A DNA stretch of 49,804 nt, taken from assembly GCA_018669845.1 (NCBI GenBank), contig JABHSO010000040.1, positions 1 to 49,804 on the forward strand, written 5' to 3'. Each line of letters begins with the position of its first letter. The stretch's first letter is position 1. A model generated the notes under the pieces. That model did not search any database, had not been told where the DNA came from, and was given only the letters and a program-made list of their open reading frames with translations. This DNA comes from Gammaproteobacteria bacterium. GTDB taxonomy: Bacteria > Pseudomonadota > Gammaproteobacteria > GCA-001735895. Shown piece after piece: positions 37,493 through 45,159 of the stretch. Position numbers and translations under genes: made by a program.

Positions 37493-38336
37493 TAGAATTT
37501 TCTCCGTAATGAGGTTTTGCTATTTCTCTGGCACGATTTAACTCATCGATAACTTCTGATAGAGGGGGAATATTACCGTCACGCTCAATCATCGTAGAAA
37601 CGGGGCCAAGGTGTTGTGCTGTTTTTTCATACAGGTCCCACACAGGGTCAATGATAGGTTCATCGTGAGTATCGATAATCAGGTTGCCGGTATTTTGATG
37701 CCCTGCAAGATGGTGCTGCCAGACTCTGCCAGCAGGAATTCCCTGTAAGTATTCCATCGGATCAAAATGATGGTTAAAACTACTGACGTAAATATTATTG
37801 ACATCCAGCAAAATATTGCAGTCTGCTTTTTCTGACACTGCAGTTATAAAGTCCCATTCTGTCATCGCATCGGTTGTGTAAGTGATATAACTCGACAGGT
37901 TTTCAATAAGCATTTGACGACCGATAAAATCCTGAACCCGGCTAATTCTATCGGCAATATGATTTACAGAAGCTTCGGTGTAGGGCAGGGGCAGCAGGTC
38001 ATGCATATTTTGGTGATCCACTCCAGTCCAACAAAGGTGATCGGAAAACCACATGGGTTCTACACGTTCTATTAATTCTTTAAGTTGTTTCAGGTAATCA
38101 AAGTTTAATGGATCTGTACTGCCAATAGACATCGACACCCCGTGCATGACCATTGGATAATCCTGACGAATTTTATCCAGAAAATAAAGTGGCTTGCCGC
38201 CATCGATCATGTAGTTTTCTGAAATGATTTCAAACCAGTCAATTTCTTTAGGTTGTTGCTCCAGAACTTCCTGGTAATGTTCAGATCTTAGCCCAAGGCC
38301 AAATCCGAGAAATGGTTTTTCTATATGAGCAGGCAT
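37485..38336 (-). CDS. bufB: MNIO (DUF692) peptide-modifying iron enzyme (BufB-like)
   Basis: This 283-residue protein is a TIM-barrel DUF692/MNIO family member, a multinuclear non-haem iron oxidative enzyme. Conserved metal-site segments are visible: MHGVS (His65), FSDHLCW (97-103), IENLS (144-148), LLDVNN (176-181), HLAGH (209-213) and IDTHDEP (221-227). In characterised bufferin systems this enzyme turns Cys residues of the precursor into thiooxazole-type heterocycles that bind copper. It lies 104 bases after bufA2, with a terminator-like hairpin in between, and overlaps bufC. Confidence 0.92.
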   Translation of the reverse strand: MPAHIEKPFLGFGLGLRSEHYQEVLEQQPKEIDWFEIISENYMIDGGKPLYFLDKIRQDYPMVMHGVSMSIGSTDPLNFDYLKQLKELIERVEPMWFSDHLCWTGVDHQNMHDLLPLPYTEASVNHIADRISRVQDFIGRQMLIENLSSYITYTTDAMTEWDFITAVSEKADCNILLDVNNIYVSSFNHHFDPMEYLQGIPAGRVWQHHLAGHQNTGNLIIDTHDEPIIDPVWDLYEKTAQHLGPVSTMIERDGNIPPLSEVIDELNRAREIAKPHYGENSND

Positions 38337-38390
38337 AGTTTTATCTGAGTTTTATTAACCATAATTATAAAGCGGGATATTATTTCAGGC

Positions 38391-38415
38391 AAAAAAAAGC
38401 ACTGAAAATCAGTGC
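38391..38415 (-). terminator. Intrinsic terminator between bufA2 and bufB
   Basis: Read on the minus strand, GCACTGA (38415-38409), a three-base loop and TCAGTGC (38405-38399) form a 7-bp hairpin. It is followed at once by eight T bases (38398-38391). This is a complete rho-independent terminator inside the operon. It probably lets a fraction of transcripts through to bufB-bufC. Confidence 0.85.
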
Positions 38416-38424
38416 GTTTCTTTA

Positions 38425-38448
38425 AAAGTTAATCTGATGATTAACTTT
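38425..38448 (-). terminator. Second hairpin at the 3' end of bufA2
   Basis: AAAGTTAATC (38425-38434) and GATTAACTTT (38439-38448) form a perfect 10-bp stem with a TGAT loop. The stem spans the bufA2 stop codon. It has no T-run of its own; it stands in tandem with the terminator and could stabilise the short bufA2 message. Confidence 0.5.
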
Positions 38449-38695
38449 CGAATTTACCGCCTTTGTCATCACACTCAGCTTTAGTTGCTTTAACCCAGCC
38501 TTGTCCTTTACAGGAGTTTTGACCCATACAGGCAGAAGTAGCAGTTGCACAGGCAGATGTACCTTTACAGCTATTGATCCCAGTACATTTACCGGCTTTG
38601 TGTCCAGCAGCAGAAGCGTTCATTGGTGCGATAGCAAACATAGTTGCTGCAGCGGCAGCCAAAGCTACACCAGAAATTTTCTTTGCAGTAATCAT
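38441..38695 (-). CDS. bufA2: Bufferin-type metallophore precursor (BufA2-like)
   Basis: This 84-residue precursor has a Sec signal peptide (ALAAAAATMFAIAPMNASA) and a small mature part with six cysteines: KCTG, NSCKG, SACATA, SACMG, NSCKGQG and AECDDKGGKF. The NSCKG repeats and the GWVKATKAEC segment match the BufA2 family of periplasmic bufferins, ribosomal peptides that sequester excess copper after Cys modification by BufB/BufC. The ribosome binding site GAGGAT is strong. It is first in the operon and followed by two hairpins. Family placement rests on motif memory, not a search. Confidence 0.85.
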   Translation of the reverse strand: MITAKKISGVALAAAAATMFAIAPMNASAAGHKAGKCTGINSCKGTSACATATSACMGQNSCKGQGWVKATKAECDDKGGKFES

Positions 38696-38733
38696 TGGGT
38701 TTATCCTCGTTATTTTTAAATAAAATTATTGTC

Positions 38734-38775
38734 ATGGTGCTTACCATATACACCGACTTAGAGACGCACCATATA
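38734..38775 (-). promoter_or_regulatory. Possible regulatory repeats upstream of bufA2
   Basis: ATGGTGC (38734-38740) and GCACCAT (38766-38772) are exact inverted repeats 25 bases apart. ACCATATA also occurs twice in direct orientation (38743-38750 and 38768-38775) at 25-base spacing. This lies 40-80 bases before the bufA2 start, where a metal-responsive regulator or ECF sigma factor would act. The regulator is not identifiable. Confidence 0.3.
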
Positions 38776-38808
38776 GGTAAGTTCAATGCATTTCAAAAAA
38801 AAATGAAT

Positions 38809-39315
38809 TTATTTTCTTAAAATGAGTGTGTCACCTCTTTGAATTAACTCAATATTCTTCAATATATTCATGCCGAGAAGAATTTCATTTCCGAGTAATC
38901 CAGGGTTGAGACTGGCGCTCACATTATTAAATTTCATGTCACCTATTTTCAGGCTATTAATGATTGTGGAGTAAGCGAAACTATTGCCATTAGCGGTCTG
39001 GACGGTAAATCGATGTCCTTTTTTTAGATTCAGTTTAGTGGCCAGGTTGGCGGGAATACTGGTAGTAGTCGCTCCTGTGTCTACCAGAAAAGTAACCACT
39101 TTATTATTGATCAAACCATTAAATATATAGTGCCCCTGTCGATTTCTTTTCAGTGTAATTTCCTGATAACTACCGGTTTGTAGGGTATTTATGGACTGGT
39201 TAGGGTTAAATTTCTGCTCCAGAATCTGGTCAAATAGTAAAGCCAGCATAAAAAAACCGATAATCCACCCTAGCCAGGTGAACGCATTGCCTAATTTTCT
39301 AGTAGAATGTGACAT
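38809..39315 (-). CDS. Membrane-anchored retropepsin-like aspartic protease
   Basis: This 168-residue protein has one N-terminal membrane helix (about 13-30) and a clan AA (retropepsin-like) domain with the catalytic motif VDTGATTTSIP (Asp79). The second conserved part is GNEILLGMNILKNIELI. It matches the TIGR02281-type family of bacterial single-domain aspartic proteases, which would act as dimers outside the membrane. The gene is divergent from aroC with 60 bases between starts, a common neighbour arrangement. The substrate is unknown. Confidence 0.85.
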   Translation of the reverse strand: MSHSTRKLGNAFTWLGWIIGFFMLALLFDQILEQKFNPNQSINTLQTGSYQEITLKRNRQGHYIFNGLINNKVVTFLVDTGATTTSIPANLATKLNLKKGHRFTVQTANGNSFAYSTIINSLKIGDMKFNNVSASLNPGLLGNEILLGMNILKNIELIQRGDTLILRK

Positions 39316-39375
39316 ATGTTTTTAATCTTATGGCATAAAGGCCATAAATCAATAGCCTGATAAAAAGAGAATTGA

Positions 39376-40476
39376 ATGTCTGGAAACAGTTTTGGTAAAT
39401 TATTTGTTGTCACTTCTTTCGGTGAAAGCCATGGACCTGCCATTGGATGTATCGTGGATGGCTGCCCTCCCGGCCTGGCATTAACGGAAGCTGATTTGCA
39501 GGATGATCTGGATCGACGCAAACCTGGTACTTCTCGCCATACAACTCAACGTCGTGAAGATGATGAAGTACAAATATTATCTGGTGTATTCGAAGGCAAG
39601 ACGACCGGTACGCCCATTGCATTGATTATTCATAATAAAGATCAACGCTCAAAGGACTATGGCAGCATCATGAATCAGTTTCGCCCCGGTCATGCTGATT
39701 ATACTTATATTCAAAAATATGGATTCAGGGATTATCGCGGAGGAGGTCGTTCTTCTGCACGTGAAACAGCCATGCGGGTAGCAGCTGGTGGCATTGCTAA
39801 GAAATATCTGACAGAAAAATATGGTATTAAAATTCGAGGATACCTGTCTCAGTTAGGACCTATAAAACTGGAATTAAAGGATTGGGATGTTGTTAATACC
39901 AATGCTTTTTTTAGTCCGGATGAAAGTAAAGTTCAACAACTAGAAGATTATATGGATGATTTACGCAAGGAAGGTAATTCGGTAGGAGCTCGAGTGACAG
40001 TGGTTGCTGAAGGTGTTCCACCGGGTCTTGGTGAACCGATTTTTGATCGTATTGATGCTGATATTGGTCATGCGATGATGAGTATCAACGCGGTGAAAGG
40101 TGTTGAAATTGGAGCGGGTTTTGACTGTGTCGCGCAAAAGGGAACAGAGCATAGAGATGAAATTACGCCCGAAGGATTTTTGTCTAACCACTCTGGTGGA
40201 ACGTTGGGTGGCATTTCTTCCGGGCAGGACATTGTGGTTCACATGGCATTGAAACCGACTTCGAGTATGCGTTTACCAGGGCGTTCGGTAGATATTAATG
40301 GTGAGCCGGTAGAAGTTGTAACTAAAGGACGTCATGATCCTTGTGTGGGAATTCGTGCAACCCCCATTGCTGAGGCGATGTTGGCGCTGGTTGTTATGGA
40401 CCACTTACTCAGAAACCGTGCACAGAATGCAGATGTAGACTGTAAAACACCAGTAATACCTGCCGGGCAATCCTGA
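39376..40476 (+). CDS. aroC: Chorismate synthase
   Basis: AroC makes chorismate from EPSP with reduced FMN, the last step of the shikimate pathway. The 366 residues match the family (E. coli 361). Signatures include [49 protein letters not shown] and the C-terminal [17 protein letters not shown]. The start ATG follows an AGAG-rich segment. A 7-bp hairpin (GGGCAAT/ATTGCCC, 40465-40483) spans its stop codon, and a CGCAAAG-type palindrome follows. Confidence 0.97.
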   Translation: MSGNSFGKLFVVTSFGESHGPAIGCIVDGCPPGLALTEADLQDDLDRRKPGTSRHTTQRREDDEVQILSGVFEGKTTGTPIALIIHNKDQRSKDYGSIMNQFRPGHADYTYIQKYGFRDYRGGGRSSARETAMRVAAGGIAKKYLTEKYGIKIRGYLSQLGPIKLELKDWDVVNTNAFFSPDESKVQQLEDYMDDLRKEGNSVGARVTVVAEGVPPGLGEPIFDRIDADIGHAMMSINAVKGVEIGAGFDCVAQKGTEHRDEITPEGFLSNHSGGTLGGISSGQDIVVHMALKPTSSMRLPGRSVDINGEPVEVVTKGRHDPCVGIRATPIAEAMLALVVMDHLLRNRAQNADVDCKTPVIPAGQS

Positions 40477-40496
40477 ATTGCCCTGAGTTTACTAGC

Positions 40497-40658
40497 TTTT
40501 CACCGCTAAGGACGCAGAGGTACGCAAAGAAAAAGTAATGGTAACTGCAAACATGACTAACATGAATTTCAGTCAATCCTGAGCGGGTTAGTTAGAATCT
40601 GGCACAAACTTAAAAAACCTTTGCGTACCTCTGCGTCCTTTGCGGTAAATGTTTTTTT
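40497..40658. repeat. CGCAAAG-type intergenic palindrome, copy F
   Basis: The left arm (40497-40532) reads CACCGCTAAGGACGCAGAGG and continues with a CGCAAAG unit. The right arm (40618-40650) is its near-exact complement, ending CTTTGCGG, then a T-run (40651-40658). Variation in one arm is matched in the other (CTCTGCG against CGCAGAG), which indicates that the stem itself is maintained. It lies between the convergent genes aroC and the secreted-protein gene. Confidence 0.8.
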
Positions 40659-40682
40659 AGCTGAACTTCAGGGGTATCAGGT

Positions 40683-41081
40683 TTAAAGACCTTTTACATT
40701 GCCTTTGAAGAAAGTTATAACTGTTGAAAGATGTTTACCTCTTTTGTACATGTCCATGGTGCCATCTTTATTCATATAAGCGTCGAAACATAAAGCTTTC
40801 TTTTTACCTGTCCAGGTAATGCATAACTGGCCTTTCTCCTGATTCACATTCCAGCTGCCTCCACGACGTTTACCATCTTCGTGCATGCGACGTTTAATAC
40901 TGCCATCAGCTGCAAAATAGGTCGTGCAGGTGCTTTGATCTTTTTCCTTGCGACAGTGTTGAGTTGTATCTGTAAAACGAGTTTTCAGTTCATCTGCATT
41001 CAGTTTTCCGTGAGCAAAACTGTTTGATGAAATAAGTAAAAGAGGGCTTAAAAAGAGTGAAATAGTTAAGAATTTAAACAC
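40683..41081 (-). CDS. Small secreted protein of unknown function
   Basis: This 132-residue protein has a signal peptide (FLTISLFLSPLLLISSNSFA, then HGKLN). The mature part has four Cys and a pattern of short strands (GGSWNVNQEKGQLCITW, KKALCFDAYMNKDG) that recalls DUF995-like small beta proteins, though I cannot confirm the family. AGGAG lies just before the ATG. It is transcribed alone, between a repeat element and the divergent Sco-like gene. Confidence 0.6.
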   Translation of the reverse strand: MFKFLTISLFLSPLLLISSNSFAHGKLNADELKTRFTDTTQHCRKEKDQSTCTTYFAADGSIKRRMHEDGKRRGGSWNVNQEKGQLCITWTGKKKALCFDAYMNKDGTMDMYKRGKHLSTVITFFKGNVKGL

Positions 41082-41216
41082 ATTGATCTCCTAAAGATGG
41101 ATAAAATAAATTTTTGTTAACTTCCGATTATTGTTGTTTTAGTCTTTCTGTATCGGCATGATAAAGCCCATCTTATAACATATTAAAATTTTCTTAACCC
41201 TTAAAAATTAGTTGAA

Positions 41217-41744
41217 ATGTCCCGTTTAATTATTCTAGTGTTTTATTTTTCGCTGTTTTTCAATGCGGCTTGCCAGCAGCAGGAAGATTATCAAAGCAGT
41301 GCAGAAGAGATATTCCCTCCGGTTACCATGAAATATGCAGCATTAAATCGTATGGATAATTTACCCGTCAGCCTTACTTTTTTTAAGGATGACTGGACCA
41401 TGGTGGTTTTTGGTGAATCAAGTTGCAGTGATAATTGCCTGAATAGACTGGCTTTGCTTAATGATGTTAAATCGGCGAAAAAGCTATTTGTAATTGATGG
41501 TCTGGCTAATCATGCTACATTGAGAGAACTTGCAGGTTTATTTCCAAATGTGGCGATTACCATGGGCGTTACTGCATCATCATTTGACAGGTTTTATGCA
41601 CAGTTTGATCTGGACAGTATTGAGCCCACTCAAAAGCAAAAGATGATTTATCTGGTTAGCCCTTCTGCAGAACTGGTTTACAGTCTGGATGCTGAGGAAA
41701 TAACTTCCTCTGATCTTGAAAAGGAAATTGTTCTATTGAACTAA
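41217..41744 (+). CDS. Sco/thioredoxin-like lipoprotein lacking the Sco histidine
   Basis: This 175-residue lipoprotein has a lipobox FNAAC (Cys19) and a thioredoxin-like domain with a C-x3-C pair (Cys70, Cys74 in SSCSDNC) as in Sco proteins. The conserved Sco His before the last strands is missing (the region reads QKQKMIYLVSPSAELVYS), so copper binding of the usual kind is doubtful. A thiol-redox role in the periplasm is more likely. A DUF1304 gene follows 13 bases later on the same strand. Confidence 0.65.
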   Translation: MSRLIILVFYFSLFFNAACQQQEDYQSSAEEIFPPVTMKYAALNRMDNLPVSLTFFKDDWTMVVFGESSCSDNCLNRLALLNDVKSAKKLFVIDGLANHATLRELAGLFPNVAITMGVTASSFDRFYAQFDLDSIEPTQKQKMIYLVSPSAELVYSLDAEEITSSDLEKEIVLLN

Positions 41745-41757
41745 AAAAGGAAAATGA

Positions 41758-42132
41758 ATGGGTTTTCTACTAGATATATTGATTGTTTTTATCGCAGTAC
41801 AGCATGTATTGTTTTTAATTCTTGAAATGTTTCTATGGACAAAACCCCTGGGGCGAAAAGTCTTTGGGATGAAACAGGAGTATGCGAATAAAACAAAAAA
41901 TCTTGCGGCTAATCAAGGTTTATATAATGGCTTTTTAGCAGCAGGATTACTATGGGCTGCTTATTCTGATCAGTTTTCACTTCAACTGTTTTTCCTTGGT
42001 TGTGTGTTCGTGGCAGGCGTTTTTGGTGCTCTAACCGTGAGTCGTACTATTTTCTGGGTACAGGCGATGCCGGCAATGTTGGCTTTGATGTTACTCACGT
42101 TGTCTACTTTAGAGTTTCTCTGGTTATTTTAA
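41758..42132 (+). CDS. DUF1304-family membrane protein
   Basis: This 124-residue protein has four predicted membrane helices and matches DUF1304. It begins with H-x-x-x-x-x-E-M in the first helix (VQHVLFLILEMFLWT), then KTKNLAANQGLYNGFLAAGL, the typical N-x-G-x-Y-N-x-x-L-A signature. I chose ATG 41758 with AAGG upstream; a second ATG at 41754 is out of frame. The function is unknown. It shares a transcript with the lipoprotein gene before it. Confidence 0.82.
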   Translation: MGFLLDILIVFIAVQHVLFLILEMFLWTKPLGRKVFGMKQEYANKTKNLAANQGLYNGFLAAGLLWAAYSDQFSLQLFFLGCVFVAGVFGALTVSRTIFWVQAMPAMLALMLLTLSTLEFLWLF

Positions 42133-42137
42133 AAAAT

Positions 42138-42206
42138 ATCACCACGAAGGACACGAAGGTTTAAAATATTGTCTCCCTTCGTGTGCTTTGTGATCTTCGT
42201 GGTGCA
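42138..42206. repeat. CACGAAG-type intergenic palindrome, copy G (short)
   Basis: This is the shortest copy. The left arm ATCACCACGAAGGACACGAA (from 42138) and the right arm (42176-42204, ending CTTCGTGGTG) flank a centre of only about 15 bases. It lies between two same-strand genes and could act as a terminator for the DUF1304 gene. Confidence 0.75.
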
Positions 42207-42267
42207 AATGATTATAAAAAGCACTAAAATTAGATTTTCAAATACTGTGAAATTTACCCCAACATTT

Positions 42268-42546
42268 ATGAAAAAAATACTTTTAAGCTTTTCTCTTCTT
42301 TTGTTGCTGGCTGCCTGTAGTGAAGAGCAGCAGAATAAAATTTCCAGACTGGGTGTTTCCTGGCTGGAAGGTAACTATAAGGTAACTTATGCCGATGGGC
42401 AGCATGTTAAAAGCTGGATTATTCGAGACAGTAAAGTTACCTCAGAACCTGGTAAGGGTTATTACTATTTCTGGGTTGAGGTTAATGGCAGTAAAAGATA
42501 TGTTCAGACGCCTATCGAACGATCGTATATTGAAGAAATAGAATAA
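42268..42546 (+). CDS. Small lipoprotein
   Basis: This 92-residue lipoprotein has a signal sequence MKKILLSFSLLLLLAAC with the lipid-modified Cys at residue 17. The mature part (EGNYKVTYADGQHVKSWIIR and VEVNGSKRYVQTPIERSYI) looks like a small beta domain with no recognised family. The ATG at 42268 was chosen because the upstream extension of the frame runs into the palindromic repeat. It is probably in the periplasm, anchored to a membrane. Confidence 0.75.
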   Translation: MKKILLSFSLLLLLAACSEEQQNKISRLGVSWLEGNYKVTYADGQHVKSWIIRDSKVTSEPGKGYYYFWVEVNGSKRYVQTPIERSYIEEIE

Positions 42547-42586
42547 AGTCTCGACTGCTTGCACTAACAGTTTCAGCCCAATTTAA

Positions 42587-43726
42587 ATGCAAACATTACA
42601 CTGGCGTCTGTCACTCTTTTATTTTTGTTATTTTGCCAGTCTCGGTGCACTGGTGCCTTTCTGGAGTTTATACCTGGACTCCTTGCAGTTTACTTCTCTG
42701 GAAATCGGGCAGTTAATTGCAACACTCGCCATCAGTAAAATTGTTGCTCCCTATATCTGGGGCTGGATAGCCGATCAAACCGGATTTCATATTCGAATTG
42801 TTCAGATAACCTCTCTGTTATCTATTTTATGCTTTTTACCTTTACTCTGGTTTGATAGCTTCTGGACAATGTTGAGCTTTATGATGTTATTTAGTTTTTT
42901 CTGGAATGCATCATTACCTCAGTTTGAAGTGGTGACACTCGGGCATCTGGGGGAAAATCTTCATCGATACAGTCAAATACGGTTATGGGGATCGCTGGGT
43001 TTTATCGCAACGGTGATTTTTCTGGGAGCAATATTTCAATCACTTTCGATTAGCTGGTTACCGTTTATTTTACTGGGTATCTTTTTAATTATCTGGTTTT
43101 CCAGTTTGCAGGTGGCTGAGCACCGTCAGATAGAGGCTTCTTCAGGACATATCTGGTCAGTGATTAAAAAGCCGCAGGTAATTGCCTTGTTACTGTCGTG
43201 TTTTTTTATTCAGGCCAGTCATGGTCCTTATTACACATTTTTCAGCCTGCACATGGAAAGCCTGCAATACACGCGTTTTAGTATAGGCCTGCTTTGGTCG
43301 TTAGGTGTGTTGGCAGAAGTCATTCTGTTTATTTTTATGCATCGCTTACTGAATATAAAAGCGGCTAGCTACTGGCTTGTTTTTTCACTTTTGTTAACGG
43401 TTATTCGCTGGTTATTAATGGCCTTTTATTCAGATGAATTGGGGGTTGTTCTGATTAGTCAGGGGTTACATGCTGCCAGTTTTGGAATGTTTCATGCCGC
43501 TGCTATTCATCTTATTCATGAGTTTTTTCCGCAACACAGGGGGCGTGGGCAGGCATTATATGCTTCTGTGAGTTTTGGAGCGGGTGGTGCAACTGGCAGT
43601 TTATATGCCGGAGTTTTGTGGGATGTTGTGCCGCCAACCACGACTTTTCTGGTGGCAGCGTTATTTGCTTTTGTGGGTATGATGATCGGGCTTAAGGTAA
43701 AGCAGCCTGCACTGACGGCAGGCTGA
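42587..43726 (+). CDS. MFS transporter (HcaT / MFS_1-like)
   Basis: This 379-residue protein with twelve membrane helices fits the MFS_1-like group, which includes the 3-phenylpropionate permease HcaT. The motif GWIADQTG lies in the loop after helix 2, with family marks RLWGSLGFI and GRGQALYASVSFGAGG. Genes of this type often sit between aroC and leuC in gammaproteobacteria, as here. The substrate is unknown. Its last codons form a hairpin (CAGCCTGC 43703-43710, GCAGGCTG 43718-43725) at the junction with the convergent DUF2914 gene. Confidence 0.85.
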   Translation: MQTLHWRLSLFYFCYFASLGALVPFWSLYLDSLQFTSLEIGQLIATLAISKIVAPYIWGWIADQTGFHIRIVQITSLLSILCFLPLLWFDSFWTMLSFMMLFSFFWNASLPQFEVVTLGHLGENLHRYSQIRLWGSLGFIATVIFLGAIFQSLSISWLPFILLGIFLIIWFSSLQVAEHRQIEASSGHIWSVIKKPQVIALLLSCFFIQASHGPYYTFFSLHMESLQYTRFSIGLLWSLGVLAEVILFIFMHRLLNIKAASYWLVFSLLLTVIRWLLMAFYSDELGVVLISQGLHAASFGMFHAAAIHLIHEFFPQHRGRGQALYASVSFGAGGATGSLYAGVLWDVVPPTTTFLVAALFAFVGMMIGLKVKQPALTAG

Positions 43727-43737
43727 TGTTCCAGCTT

Positions 43738-44118
43738 TTACTGGTATTCAAAAACCTGGCTTAATAAAGGTGTTTGGTCTTCATCTAAGGTGTTGACTGT
43801 CCATCTACCTGTCCAGCCGGGTTGCAGCGTTTTGCTACTCCATACTCTCCAGCGTGCTGCACCGACCTGAAATATTTTATTAAACATTACCTTATCGTTG
43901 TAAACCCATTGGTGGGTGACACTGTGACCAGTCAAATTAGTTAATTCGGTAAAATAGCTGATCTGGGATTGATCTGTGCTCAATGTCACGATCATGTCTA
44001 CCGGTTCGCGATTTTGAACCTCAGTGGTAAATTGAGCTCGTGATACTTCACCGGCCCATAACTGGCTACTGAACACAATAACAGTGGCGGTAAATATTCT
44101 GGATAATAGTTTATTCAT
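43738..44118 (-). CDS. Secreted DUF2914-family protein
   Basis: This 126-residue protein has a signal peptide (LSRIFTATVIVFSSQLWA) and a DUF2914 domain. The domain pattern is EVSRAQFTTEVQNREP, H-x-W-x-Y-N-D-K and the closing GRWTVNTLDEDQTPLLSQVFEY. DUF2914 is a small beta-sandwich of unknown role. It is single and convergent with the MFS gene (11-base gap). Confidence 0.82.
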   Translation of the reverse strand: MNKLLSRIFTATVIVFSSQLWAGEVSRAQFTTEVQNREPVDMIVTLSTDQSQISYFTELTNLTGHSVTHQWVYNDKVMFNKIFQVGAARWRVWSSKTLQPGWTGRWTVNTLDEDQTPLLSQVFEYQ

Positions 44119-44181
44119 AATTGTTCCGTTCTGATTGCTATCAAGTTGCTGAATATACCAATAAACAGACCAGGTTTTCCA

Positions 44182-45054
44182 TCAATCTTTAACTTCATCT
44201 ATAAGTTCTAGCATGGCTGTTACGGCTTTAGACTGGCTACGGTTTTTATTTAACACGATTCCCAGTTTGCGGCTGGACTGAAAAGCTGGAATTTGAAGGT
44301 GGTACAAACCATCATCCAGCATGCTTTGTGGCAATATGCTCCAGCCTAATCCTACCGAAGCCATCATTTTGATCGTTTCGAGATAATTGGTTTCAAGATT
44401 AATGATCAATTTTTCCCGAATACCCTGCAGTGCTCTTTCAATGGCTTCACGAGTAAATGTTCCATGTGATGGTAATACTGCCGGATACTTTACTAAATCG
44501 ACCAAGGTCGGTGAGTTGACATTAACCAAAGGGTGGTCGGCAGCACAGATGATGATCAGGCGGTCATTCCAGATAGGGGTCAGCTTTAATTTATGAGAAC
44601 TTTCAAAGGGCAGTGTCACTACTGCCAAGTCCAGCTCATTTGACTCAACTAATTTACAGGCTTGTTCTGAATCCATGAAATTTAAATCAAGGTTAACGTC
44701 AGGATATAAAGCGGTAAAGGCTCGCAGAATAGGTGGAAGATGATGTAAGCCGATATGGTGACTGGTTGCCATTCTAAAAGAACCCATCGGATTACCCTCA
44801 AGATCAGATATCTGTTGTCGGGTATTTTCAATATCCTGAAGAATTTGCCGTGCTCTGGGTAATAGTGCCTGACCTGTTTGAGTTAACTGAATCTGTTTTC
44901 CATGCCTGTCCAGTAACTTACTATCAAGTTGGCTTTCTAATTGTTTAATGCGTTTACTGATTGCGGGCTGAGTTAAAAATAGTTGAGAGGCTGCCGCAGA
45001 GAAGGAACCTGTTTCTGCAACTTTTACAAAAGCCTGTAGGTTTGTAGTTTCCAT
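44182..45054 (-). CDS. LysR-family transcriptional regulator
   Basis: This 290-residue regulator has a winged-helix N-terminus (FVKVAETGSFSAAASQLFLT, then TQPAISKRIKQLE) and a periplasmic-binding-protein-like effector domain (about 90-290). It is divergent from leuC with 105 bases between starts, the usual position for a regulator of the adjacent gene. Control of leucine biosynthesis is likely but not proven. CysB-like effector features are not evident. Confidence 0.88.
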   Translation of the reverse strand: METTNLQAFVKVAETGSFSAAASQLFLTQPAISKRIKQLESQLDSKLLDRHGKQIQLTQTGQALLPRARQILQDIENTRQQISDLEGNPMGSFRMATSHHIGLHHLPPILRAFTALYPDVNLDLNFMDSEQACKLVESNELDLAVVTLPFESSHKLKLTPIWNDRLIIICAADHPLVNVNSPTLVDLVKYPAVLPSHGTFTREAIERALQGIREKLIINLETNYLETIKMMASVGLGWSILPQSMLDDGLYHLQIPAFQSSRKLGIVLNKNRSQSKAVTAMLELIDEVKD

Positions 45055-45159
45055 TATTCCTATTGGTTATGGTTATTATGAAAAATATGAATTAGAGTTA
45101 TTTTATAAATGAAGCTAGACTTGGTTGCAAGTGAAAAAGCATAAACAAAGGTGATACCA

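Noticed and set aside
43703-43725. 8-bp hairpin at the end of the MFS gene as a terminator
   Set aside because: The stem is good, but no T-run follows on either strand, so I only note it in the gene entry.
45055-45159. LysR operator (T-N11-A) between the regulator and leuC
   Set aside because: The gap is the right place, but I saw no convincing palindromic T-N11-A site.
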